DNA from: an uncultured Desulfuromonadales bacterium
GTDB lineage: Bacteria; Desulfobacterota; Desulfuromonadia; Geobacterales; Pseudopelobacteraceae
Direction of reading: 5' to 3'
NCBI GenBank assembly: GCA_903868145.1
Contig: CAIPTY010000100.1
Location: 17,896-81,895, forward strand
DNA length: 64,000 nucleotides
Of this stretch, positions 45,452-53,487 are shown piece after piece. The notes beneath the pieces were generated by a model, which saw only the letters and a list, made by a program, of their open reading frames with translations, was not told the origin of the DNA and searched no databases. Made by a program: the position numbers and the translations under genes. The first letter of the stretch is position 1. The number at the start of each line of letters is the position of its first letter.

Positions 45452-47233
45452 TCACCCGCCAAATCCTTCATTTTTCCTGTCTTCCTCCCAGTCGCTCCAG
45501 ACTACCTCATGGCTGAGCAGGTAGTGATCGACCGCCTGTCCGATGGTGGGAAAGAAGTTCTCGAGCCCGAGTTTTTTGAACAGGCCGTAGCGCTTGAGAT
45601 GGTCCTTTACCGGTCCCTTCATCTGTGCGAAGCAGAGATCGACTCCAGCGTGCCGAAGTTCCTCTTCCAGTTCGGCCAGCACATCTGCGGCGGTGATGTC
45701 CACGTCGGTGACCGGTTCGGCGGCCACGACGATCCACTTGGTGGGTGTCGGCGCATCAGATACCGCCTTCAGGACGTGCTCGCGGAACATCTCGGCATTG
45801 GCGAAGAACAGCGGTGCATCCCAGCGGAACAGCACAAGTCCGGGGATCCTGCGTGCCTCGGGGTGACGGTTGATGTCATGGTAGCCTTTCATGCCGTCGA
45901 CCCGCCCCAATACGGCGCAGTAAGGGCGCCAGGCCCGCCAGATGAATGCCAGGAGTGCAAACCCGACGGCGATGAAGATACCGTGAACAACTCCCAGCAG
46001 CGCAACCCCCAGGAAGCAGACGACCGACAGGATAAACTCGCCACGCCTCAGGTAGTACAGTCGGCGGACCTCCACGACCTCCACCAGATTATAGCAGACC
46101 GAGATCACCACTGCGCCGAGGGCCGCAATGGGCACATGCAGCATCAGTCCGGGAGCACAGAGGAGCAGCAGGGCGATGCAGACCGCCCCGACCACACCGG
46201 TAATCTGGGTTTGGGCACCGGCCGATTCGGCCACCGGGGTGCGTGACGCACTGCTGCTGACGGAAAACCCCTGGAAAAGGCCGGTGGCGACATTGGCAAT
46301 GCCGAGCGCGACAAGCTCATGATTTTCATCCACATAGTAACCGCCGCGCAGGGCATAAATGCGCGAAAGGACACTCATATCCGCAATGGAGACCAGGGCG
46401 ATTGCCAGCGCACCGGTCCCAAGCGACGCGCACTCGGAGAGATTAATTTCAGGAATGTGGATGGCCGGAAGACCTTGCGGCAGGGTGCCGACAACCGCGA
46501 GCCGGGTGTTGTGATCCAGGTCAAACAGCGCCACGGCCAGAGTGCTTCCGACCACCGCCATCAGCACGCCGGGTACGCGCGGCGCCCATCTTCGGCAGGC
46601 AAAGATAATTACCAGGCATGCAAGTCCAATGACCCCTGCGGTCACATTCACTTGACCGCCCATGACACCGCGCACAAGGCCAATCGCTGCTTCCGTCAGG
46701 CTGTCTGCTGAGAGCGAAAAGCCGAGAAGCTTGGGAAGCTGGCTGATGAGCAATGTAAAGGCAATGCCGTTCAGATAGCCGTATCGGATCGGCTTGGAGA
46801 GGAGATCGGTTACGAAGCCGAAACGGGCCAGGCCGGCCAGGATGCAGAGTATGCCTGCAAAGATGGCGAGTACGGCGGCAAGTGACGCAGCACGCCCGGC
46901 ATCTCCGTGTGCAAGCGGCAGCACCGTGGCCGCTATCAGGGCAGTCAGGGCCGAGTCCGGGCCCAGTATAAGGATGCGGCTGGGGCCGAAAATTGCGTAT
47001 GCCAGCAACGGGATGATGGTGGCGTAGAGACCATAAATGGGCGGCAGTCCGGCCGCTTCGGCATAGCCCATGCCGACCGGCGCCAGGAGCGCTGTGAGCA
47101 CCAGTCCGGCAACCAGATCCTGCACGAACAGGGTACGGCTGTAGCGGGAAAGCATCGCCACCCCCGGCAGCCAGCGGCGCAAACCGCCCTTGCGGGTGTG
47201 GCGGATCCGGGAAGCGTCTATTTCGGCAGTCAT
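45452..47233 (-). CDS. SulP family anion transporter with STAS domain
   Basis: A 593-residue protein with about 10-12 membrane segments (about residues 20-440; VLTALLAPVGMGYAEAAGLPPIYGLYATIIP is the SulP signature) and a C-terminal cytoplasmic STAS domain (about 460-575; VDITAADVLAELEEELRHAGVDLCFA). These proteins carry sulfate, bicarbonate or dicarboxylates. The substrate cannot be told from sequence. It is 28 bases downstream of the aminopeptidase gene. Confidence 0.9.
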   Translation of the reverse strand: MTAEIDASRIRHTRKGGLRRWLPGVAMLSRYSRTLFVQDLVAGLVLTALLAPVGMGYAEAAGLPPIYGLYATIIPLLAYAIFGPSRILILGPDSALTALIAATVLPLAHGDAGRAASLAAVLAIFAGILCILAGLARFGFVTDLLSKPIRYGYLNGIAFTLLISQLPKLLGFSLSADSLTEAAIGLVRGVMGGQVNVTAGVIGLACLVIIFACRRWAPRVPGVLMAVVGSTLAVALFDLDHNTRLAVVGTLPQGLPAIHIPEINLSECASLGTGALAIALVSIADMSVLSRIYALRGGYYVDENHELVALGIANVATGLFQGFSVSSSASRTPVAESAGAQTQITGVVGAVCIALLLLCAPGLMLHVPIAALGAVVISVCYNLVEVVEVRRLYYLRRGEFILSVVCFLGVALLGVVHGIFIAVGFALLAFIWRAWRPYCAVLGRVDGMKGYHDINRHPEARRIPGLVLFRWDAPLFFANAEMFREHVLKAVSDAPTPTKWIVVAAEPVTDVDITAADVLAELEEELRHAGVDLCFAQMKGPVKDHLKRYGLFKKLGLENFFPTIGQAVDHYLLSHEVVWSDWEEDRKNEGFGG

Positions 47234-47261
47234 CTGAGTATGATCCTTGAAAAACTGTGCA

Positions 47262-48392
47262 TCACACCAGCATCTGCCCGGCGTCGATGATGATTTTTTC
47301 GCTCCCGTCCGCCAAAATCAGGGTCAGTGTCGGCTGGTAGAAGACATAATCTTCGTGGAAGGGTGCGCTTACCTTTCCACCGAAGCCGGTGTTGTCACCC
47401 AGGGCGATATGGATGGTGCCGAGGATTTTTTCCGCCTCCAGCACATTGTCCGGGCGGCTGGCCCTGTCGTTGGTGCCGATACCCAGCTCGGCGATGTTCC
47501 GGCAGTTGGCATTTTCGGCAAACCGCTGCTCCAGCTTCAACCGCAGGAGATCGTTTCCGTCGATCCGCTCCACCGTGCCATCGACTACGGTCAGGGTCAG
47601 CGGTGATGACAACTTCGCGGTCGGTCCCCACTCGATCACCATGCTGCCGTGGCTTTTGCTCTCCAGCGGAGCCAGGTAGGCCTCGCCTGCCGGGAGGTTG
47701 CCAAAACTGCCGGGGAGAGTAAGCAGCCCGTCATCCCCTTCGGCACTGCGCCCCTGTTTGCAGATCATCATGTCGGTGCCGTTCGGACACCTGACGCGGA
47801 TCCATTCGGCACGGTTGACCTCTGACACCAGCCGCCTGGTGCGCTCGGCCAGGAGCTGCCAGTCAACATCCATCGAGGTCTGAAACATTTCCGGATCAAA
47901 ATGCGGCAGTGATGCGAAGCGGGCACCAGTGCTGCAGACCAGTTTGCGGAAGCTGGTGTGACTGGTGGAGTTGTTCGAAAGGGCAATGATGACGTCGGCC
48001 ACAGCCGCTTTGTTTTTCCGTATGATTTTACCGGCCCGATCAACTTCGTCGGGGGAACAGTGCTTGGCAAGCAGACGGCCAAACAGTCCGGCAGTTTCCA
48101 GCTGCTCGATGCTATCCGCGCCGAAAACTGCCTCCCATAACTGGCGGGGCGGCTCTACTCCGGACGCGTGGGTGGAGGGGAACTCCACAAAACCGGCATT
48201 GCCATAGGCGGCCGACGCGAATTCTGCGGCCTGCCGTGCCGTGGCATTCAAACGTGTGCGCCGTTCAAGATCGGAGTCGGAGACGATTTCGCCGGGGCGG
48301 ATGGTGTCACTGAAAACGAGTACACGTTCACCTGCCGTAATGCCCATATTGGTTTCAAAAAGTGACCTGAATGCTGAATCGAGCTCTGTCAT
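47262..48392 (-). CDS. M29-family aminopeptidase
   Basis: A 376-residue protein of the thermophilic aminopeptidase (M29) family. Probable metal ligands: Glu in RNIAELGIGTND, Glu in LEAEKILGTIHIALGDN, and His/Asp in SAPFHEDYVFYQP. It would trim N-terminal residues of peptides in the cytoplasm. The ATG at 48392 has GGAGA 9 bases ahead; an ATG at 48437 lacks one. The gene is divergent from sfrB. Confidence 0.85.
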   Translation of the reverse strand: MTELDSAFRSLFETNMGITAGERVLVFSDTIRPGEIVSDSDLERRTRLNATARQAAEFASAAYGNAGFVEFPSTHASGVEPPRQLWEAVFGADSIEQLETAGLFGRLLAKHCSPDEVDRAGKIIRKNKAAVADVIIALSNNSTSHTSFRKLVCSTGARFASLPHFDPEMFQTSMDVDWQLLAERTRRLVSEVNRAEWIRVRCPNGTDMMICKQGRSAEGDDGLLTLPGSFGNLPAGEAYLAPLESKSHGSMVIEWGPTAKLSSPLTLTVVDGTVERIDGNDLLRLKLEQRFAENANCRNIAELGIGTNDRASRPDNVLEAEKILGTIHIALGDNTGFGGKVSAPFHEDYVFYQPTLTLILADGSEKIIIDAGQMLV

Positions 48393-48576
48393 ATAAATGT
48401 CTCCGGTCTGATGAATTTTCGCAGGCTTTTTCTTCATAGCACAGAAACGGCAAAGTTGAAATCAGAGAGAGCGTATCACTGCAATTTTTCCCTTGATTTC
48501 TGGGGTCTTATTATGATAATCATGCATACTGTATACAATTTTCCTGTTGAAAAATAATCAATAATTGCAAGCACTT

Positions 48577-48603
48577 AACCCCGATTTATCGGGGGTCGGG
48601 GTT
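48577..48603 (+). promoter_or_regulatory. Alternative hairpins just before the sfrB ribosome site
   Basis: The same left arm can pair in two ways: CCCCGA (48579-48584) with TCGGGG (48589-48594), or AACCCCGA (48577-48584) with TCGGGGTT (48596-48603). The second stem ends 2 bases before GGAGG. Upstream, TTGATT near 48494 could be a -35 box. Confidence 0.4.
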
Positions 48604-48615
48604 TTGGAGGTTCGA

Positions 48616-50634
48616 GTGGCTCAGGTCGTCTTTTCCACATGGGGCAGAAGTGTTGTCGATAACAGGAATGTGTCGGGCGAACCGGTGGCGGCCAGTTTCA
48701 AACTGCCCGTGGCTTTTGACGGAGAGCGCCCCCTGAAGGCCTTCATGGGATGGGACGGCATCATCCTGTTCGACAAGGATGTGGACGTTCCGGCCATGAC
48801 AGCCGAATACATGAAGAGAGTCCAGACCCTCTACTGCTGCGGCAGATGCACACCGGGCAAGAAGGGCACCAAGGTGCTGATGGATCTGTTCCAGAACGTA
48901 CTGAAGGGTACGGCCAGCGAAGCAGATCTGGATACGGTCGGCGACCTGGCCGAGCTGCTCAAAAATTGCAAGTGTACCCTCTGCCAGAGCGCCACGATTC
49001 CGGTATTTGATGCCGTTCAGCACTATCGCGCCGATTTTGTGGCCCGCATCAGCGAAAGGCGCTCCGCCGAAGAGGGACGCTACATCCACAAGATCACCGC
49101 ACCCTGCATGGATAAGTGCCCGTCCCATATCGACATCCCCAAATATATCGAAGAGATCAAGAACTATCAGTATGGCGAGGCACTGGCAACCATCCGCGAG
49201 AACATGCCGATGCCCGCCGTCTGCGGACGGGTCTGCCCGCATCCCTGCGAGACCGCCTGCCGTCGCAAGAATGTGGATGACGCCATCAATATCATGGTAC
49301 TGAAGCGCACCGCCTCGGATTACGAGTGGCAGCATAATATCACCCCGCCGATGAAACCCAAGCCGGCCAGGGGCAAGAAGGTCGCCATCGTCGGCGCCGG
49401 TCCCGCCGGGCTGGCCTGCGCCTATTACCTGGGACTGGAAGGGTACAGATCCACTATCTTTGAGGCGCTGCCCGAAGGGTACGGCGGCGGCATGATCGCG
49501 GTCGGCATCCCGGCCTACCGCATGCCGCGCACAGTTCTGCAACGCGATGTGGATATCATAGAGTCGGTCGGTTCGGAGATCAGATACAATATGCGGGTCG
49601 GCAAGGACATTACGCTACCGGAACTGAAACAGCAGTACGACGCCGTGTTCCTGGCTCCCGGTGCGCACCGTTCCAAGCCGATGGGTGTCGAGGGTGAGGA
49701 CAAGGGGTACAAGGGTTTTCTCCCCGGCGGCATTGACTTTCTGCGTGAGGCCTATCTGGGCAAACCGACCGGCATGGGGAAGAAAGTCTGCGTGGTCGGG
49801 GGGGGGAACACGGCCATCGACTGTGTCAGGGTGGCCCTGCGCGAAGGTGCCGAGGAATCGATCCTGCTCTATCGCCGTTCCCGCAAGGAGATGCCGGCTG
49901 ACGTGTGGGAGGTGGATGGCGCCGATGAAGAGGGGGTTCGCTTCGAGTTTCAGGTGCTGCCGACCAGGATTATCGTGGATGTCGGCGAGCAGGTCACCGG
50001 CGTCGAGTGTGTCCGCATGGCCATGGGTGAGCCGGACGCCTCCGGTCGCCGCCGTCCCGAGCCGGTGCCCGGCAGCGAGTTCATCGTCGAGTGCGACACG
50101 GTCATCCCGGCCATCGGCCAGGACCCTGATCTGAGCTTCATCCCGCCTGACATGGGCATCGATATCACCAAGTGGAATACGGTCGTCACCAAGTACCTGC
50201 CGCTGAAGGATGCCGCCGGAAAAGACCTGAAGGACGGCATGGGCAACATGCTCTCCCGTTCCCTGATTACCGACTGCGACGGTGTGTTCGCCGGTGGTGA
50301 TGCCGAGATCGGCCCGCTGACCGTGGTGGCCTGCATCGGTAATGCCCATCGCGCCGCTCTGGTCATCCAGCGCTGGCTGGAAGAGGGCAAGGCGTATCTC
50401 TCCGAGCAGGATATTTTTGACGACCTGCTGACCTACCTGGGGGTCTACGACAAGAATGAGCAGGTGCCCTGGCTGGATTCCAGTGACCGCGCCAACCAGA
50501 ACGAGATACACGGCAGGGCGCGTGCCGCCAAGGGGAACTACCGCGAGGTGGAGCTGGGTTTCAGCGACACAGCTGCCCAGATTGAGGCGGATCGCTGTTT
50601 GAGGTGTTACAGAATGGCGATGGTGGCAGTGTAA
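48616..50634 (+). CDS. sfrB: SfrB-like NADPH-oxidising flavoprotein (NuoF 4Fe-4S/GltD fusion)
   Basis: A 672-residue protein. The N-terminal ~150 residues resemble the 4Fe-4S end of NuoF (YCCGRCTPGKKG and CKCTLCQSATIPVF). Residues about 170-670 resemble GltD: Fe-S cysteines in CMDKCPSHIDIPKY and VCGRVCPHPCETACRR, the FAD motif VAIVGAGPAGLACAYYLGLEG and the NADPH motif VCVVGGGNTAIDCVRVALREGAE. It matches the flavin subunit of the Geobacter SfrAB complex, an NADPH dehydrogenase first isolated as a soluble Fe(III) reductase. The GTG at 48616 follows GGAGG by 5 bases. sfrA follows after a GC-rich REP-like repeat. Confidence 0.87.
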   Translation: MAQVVFSTWGRSVVDNRNVSGEPVAASFKLPVAFDGERPLKAFMGWDGIILFDKDVDVPAMTAEYMKRVQTLYCCGRCTPGKKGTKVLMDLFQNVLKGTASEADLDTVGDLAELLKNCKCTLCQSATIPVFDAVQHYRADFVARISERRSAEEGRYIHKITAPCMDKCPSHIDIPKYIEEIKNYQYGEALATIRENMPMPAVCGRVCPHPCETACRRKNVDDAINIMVLKRTASDYEWQHNITPPMKPKPARGKKVAIVGAGPAGLACAYYLGLEGYRSTIFEALPEGYGGGMIAVGIPAYRMPRTVLQRDVDIIESVGSEIRYNMRVGKDITLPELKQQYDAVFLAPGAHRSKPMGVEGEDKGYKGFLPGGIDFLREAYLGKPTGMGKKVCVVGGGNTAIDCVRVALREGAEESILLYRRSRKEMPADVWEVDGADEEGVRFEFQVLPTRIIVDVGEQVTGVECVRMAMGEPDASGRRRPEPVPGSEFIVECDTVIPAIGQDPDLSFIPPDMGIDITKWNTVVTKYLPLKDAAGKDLKDGMGNMLSRSLITDCDGVFAGGDAEIGPLTVVACIGNAHRAALVIQRWLEEGKAYLSEQDIFDDLLTYLGVYDKNEQVPWLDSSDRANQNEIHGRARAAKGNYREVELGFSDTAAQIEADRCLRCYRMAMVAV

Positions 50635-50684
50635 GCAGATTGAGGGGTGGGTGAAATTGCCGACGGAGTCGAATATGGCAAACT

Positions 50685-50722
50685 CCCCCGCCCCCTGACC
50701 CCCTCCCGCACGGGGTGGGGGG
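50685..50722 (+). repeat. GC-rich REP-like element between sfrB and sfrA
   Basis: A run of C-rich then G-rich sequence (pattern CCCCCTGACCCCCTCCCGCA then GGGGTGGGGGG) that can fold into a hairpin. It matches the family seen at 57965, 58027, 58793, 58850 and 59895. It ends 5 bases before the AGGAG of sfrA. Confidence 0.65.
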
Positions 50723-50743
50723 ATAAAAGGAGAAACAGGCAAG

Positions 50744-53362
50744 ATGGCACATACAGAGTCCAGCGACAAGAAGACTACGGCAACAGTGACCATTGACGGG
50801 CAGCAGGTAACGGTGCCTGCCGGTGCGACCATCCTGGAGGCGGCAGCGGATTTGGGCATCACGATCCCGACGCTCTGCTGGCTGAAAAAGGTCTCCACCA
50901 CCGGCGCCTGCCGGATCTGCGTGGTCAAGGTCGAAGGTGTCGAGCGTTTCATGACCGCCTGCAATACGCCGGTGAAGGACGGTATCGTGGTCACCACCAC
51001 ATCGCCGGAGCTTGAGACTGCCCGAAAAAAGACCCTGGAACTGATGTTGGTCAATCACCCGCTGGACTGCCCGATCTGCGACGCCGCAGGGGAGTGCGAC
51101 CTGCAGGACACCTGTTTCAGCCTCAAGGTGGACAAGAACGCATACGCCGCCGACCTGGAGCGCCTGCCGATCCGCTATGACTGGAAACTGCTGGAGAGCG
51201 ACCCCAATCGCTGCATCCTCTGCGAGAAGTGCGTCAAGGTCTGTCGCGAGGTTGTCGGACGGGAGGCGATCGAGATCGTTGACCGCGGCGACCGCACCAT
51301 CATCGACACCATCACCGGCGAACCTCTGGACTGTGATTTCTGCGGAAACTGCATCAACGCCTGCCCCACCGGCACCCTGATCAGCAGACCGTTCAAGTTC
51401 CGTGGCCGTCCCTGGACCTTTGATGTCACCACAAGCGTCTGCGCCTTCTGCTCATCCGGCTGCGAGATCGAATACCATGCAGCCAACGGCCGTGTGGAGC
51501 GCGTTACCAGTTCCGACGATGCCTATAACAGGGGCAATCTCTGCGTCAATGGGCGCTTCGGGTATGCCGCCTTCAACTCATCCGGCCGCTTGACTGCGCC
51601 GCTGATCAAGGATGCTTCCGGCAACCAGCAGAAGGCCACCTGGGATCAGGCGCTGGGTGTCGTCGCCGGGAAGCTTAAACAGATCATCTCCGCCAATGGG
51701 CCGGATGCCGTAGCCGGCATCGGGTCGCCCCGCGTGACCAACGAAGAGAGCTATCTGTTCCAGAAATTCCTGCGCGGCGCGGTCGGCACCAACAACATCG
51801 ACTCCGAGGCCCGCCTCGGCTTTCTCCCCTCCCAGATCATTCAGTACGAAATGCTCGGCTACAGCGGCGGCAGCTATCCGATGGACGCCATCGAAAAGGC
51901 CTCGGCCATCATCGTAGTCGGCAGCGACCTTAAAGCAGAATCCGCCGGGTTTGCCTATCGCGTCATCCAGGCCGCCACCAAAAACAACGCCAAACTGATT
52001 CTTGTCAATAGCCGTGCGACATCCATGAACAAGTTTGCCAATGCCTTCCTGCAGTGCAAGCCGGGCAGCGAGGCCTGGCTGGTGGCAGGACTCAACAAAA
52101 CCATTCTTGCGGAAGGGGTCGTGGACAGCTCGTTCATCGATAAGAATACCGCCGGACTGGATACTCTCACAGCATCGCTTGCTGTTATCACGTTCGAGCA
52201 GATTACCAGCGCTACCGGTGTCAGCGAATCCGCGCTGCGTGAAGCGGCCCGCCTGATCGGTCAGCATGGGCGCACGGCGGTGATCTACGGCGCCGATGTC
52301 ATCCGGTCGGCTGATGTGGCCAATGGTGTCAGGGGGGTTGTCAATCTGGCGCTGTTGACCGGCGCCGTGGGTGAGGCGGGAGCCGGACTCTACCCGCTGG
52401 ACGAGAAGAACAATACCCAGGGGATGCTGGACATGGGCGTCTCTCCCGAATTCCTGCCCGGTTACCATACGTACGGGCATGAAGCCGCACAGTTCGGTAA
52501 CGCCTGGAACGCCACGCTCCCCGCAACCCCCGGCAGGGACCTGTTCCGGATCATCGAAGGGATTGAAAAGGGGGAGATCAGGGCGCTCTACCTCATGGGC
52601 AACGACCCGCTGCACTTCATGCCGGATCGCACCCGCGTGCTGAAGGCGTTGCAGCAGCTAGAGCTGCTGATAGTTCAGGATCTGTTCCTGACGGAATCCG
52701 CCAAACTGGCCACGGTTGTTCTGCCTGCCGCCACTGCCGCCGAAAAATCCGGGTCCTTCACCTCGGTGGATAACCGGGTGCACTGTTTCGGTCGTGCTGT
52801 TGCCCCGGCCGGACAGGCCCGCACCGACGCCGACATCCTGACGAAACTCTCCGCCCTGATTGCACCGGTCGCCGTCGTGCCGCCCCAGACCACGGAAGAG
52901 CTGCACCAAGAAATTACCCGCTTGACCGGATTGTACACCGATATTTGCGACCACGAAGGGTGCCGCATGGGCAGGATCAAAAACCGCGTTGCCTTCAGCG
53001 ACAAACCTGCCGCATTTGCCCCTGTTGCTCCGGCAGCGCTTGCGGCTGCGGATTTCAGCCTGACCGTCGGACCGGTACTGCATCACAACGGCAGCATGAC
53101 GCTCTGGTCGGACAACAATGTCAGCGTGGCAGGGCAGGGATATGTCGTGCTGAACCCGCTTGACGCCGCCAAAACGGGAATCGCCGCCGGTACTGCCGTC
53201 AGGGTTATCACAGCAACCGGCAGCACTACCCTGCCTGCCCGGCTGTCCGATTCCGTCCAAGCGGGCGCACTCTTCGTCCCCTCCCATTTTCGCGAGTCAC
53301 AGGCCGGTCTGCTGCTGAAAGGTGCAGCCAATACGGTTGCCGCAACATTTGAAAAGGCCTGA
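50744..53362 (+). CDS. sfrA: SfrA-like iron-sulfur subunit (NuoG/molybdopterin-oxidoreductase-like)
   Basis: An 872-residue protein. N-terminal 2Fe-2S domain (residues 15-90; LCWLKKVSTTGACRICVVKV), His-Cys 4Fe-4S motif (NHPLDCPICDAAGECDLQD near 105), two ferredoxin clusters (NRCILCEKCVKVCREVVG and LDCDFCGNCINACPTG), another Cys group (VCAFCSSGC), then a molybdopterin-oxidoreductase-like region to the end. The order is that of NuoG and of SfrA. It should pass electrons from SfrB. Whether it binds a pterin is not settled by sequence. A strong terminator follows. Confidence 0.87.
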   Translation: MAHTESSDKKTTATVTIDGQQVTVPAGATILEAAADLGITIPTLCWLKKVSTTGACRICVVKVEGVERFMTACNTPVKDGIVVTTTSPELETARKKTLELMLVNHPLDCPICDAAGECDLQDTCFSLKVDKNAYAADLERLPIRYDWKLLESDPNRCILCEKCVKVCREVVGREAIEIVDRGDRTIIDTITGEPLDCDFCGNCINACPTGTLISRPFKFRGRPWTFDVTTSVCAFCSSGCEIEYHAANGRVERVTSSDDAYNRGNLCVNGRFGYAAFNSSGRLTAPLIKDASGNQQKATWDQALGVVAGKLKQIISANGPDAVAGIGSPRVTNEESYLFQKFLRGAVGTNNIDSEARLGFLPSQIIQYEMLGYSGGSYPMDAIEKASAIIVVGSDLKAESAGFAYRVIQAATKNNAKLILVNSRATSMNKFANAFLQCKPGSEAWLVAGLNKTILAEGVVDSSFIDKNTAGLDTLTASLAVITFEQITSATGVSESALREAARLIGQHGRTAVIYGADVIRSADVANGVRGVVNLALLTGAVGEAGAGLYPLDEKNNTQGMLDMGVSPEFLPGYHTYGHEAAQFGNAWNATLPATPGRDLFRIIEGIEKGEIRALYLMGNDPLHFMPDRTRVLKALQQLELLIVQDLFLTESAKLATVVLPAATAAEKSGSFTSVDNRVHCFGRAVAPAGQARTDADILTKLSALIAPVAVVPPQTTEELHQEITRLTGLYTDICDHEGCRMGRIKNRVAFSDKPAAFAPVAPAALAAADFSLTVGPVLHHNGSMTLWSDNNVSVAGQGYVVLNPLDAAKTGIAAGTAVRVITATGSTTLPARLSDSVQAGALFVPSHFRESQAGLLLKGAANTVAATFEKA

Positions 53363-53387
53363 TATATCTGGTATATGAAGCACTAAA

Positions 53388-53418
53388 GGCGCTGCCCGGT
53401 TGGCAGCGCCATTTTTTT
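53388..53418 (+). terminator. Rho-independent terminator after sfrA
   Basis: GGCGCTGCC and GGCAGCGCC form a 9-bp GC-rich stem with a CGGTT loop, followed by ATTTTTTT. It ends the sfrB-sfrA transcript 25 bases after the stop codon. Confidence 0.92.
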
Positions 53419-53487
53419 CGCCTTGTACGTAAGCAGGGGAAATTTTTATCGTAAAACAGCCACCAGCCCCAACTCAAAAGGTGAAAC

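Noticed and set aside
44927..46246. 439-codon forward frame over MNT and SulP
   Set aside because: Antisense shadow of the MNT and SulP genes, no family match.
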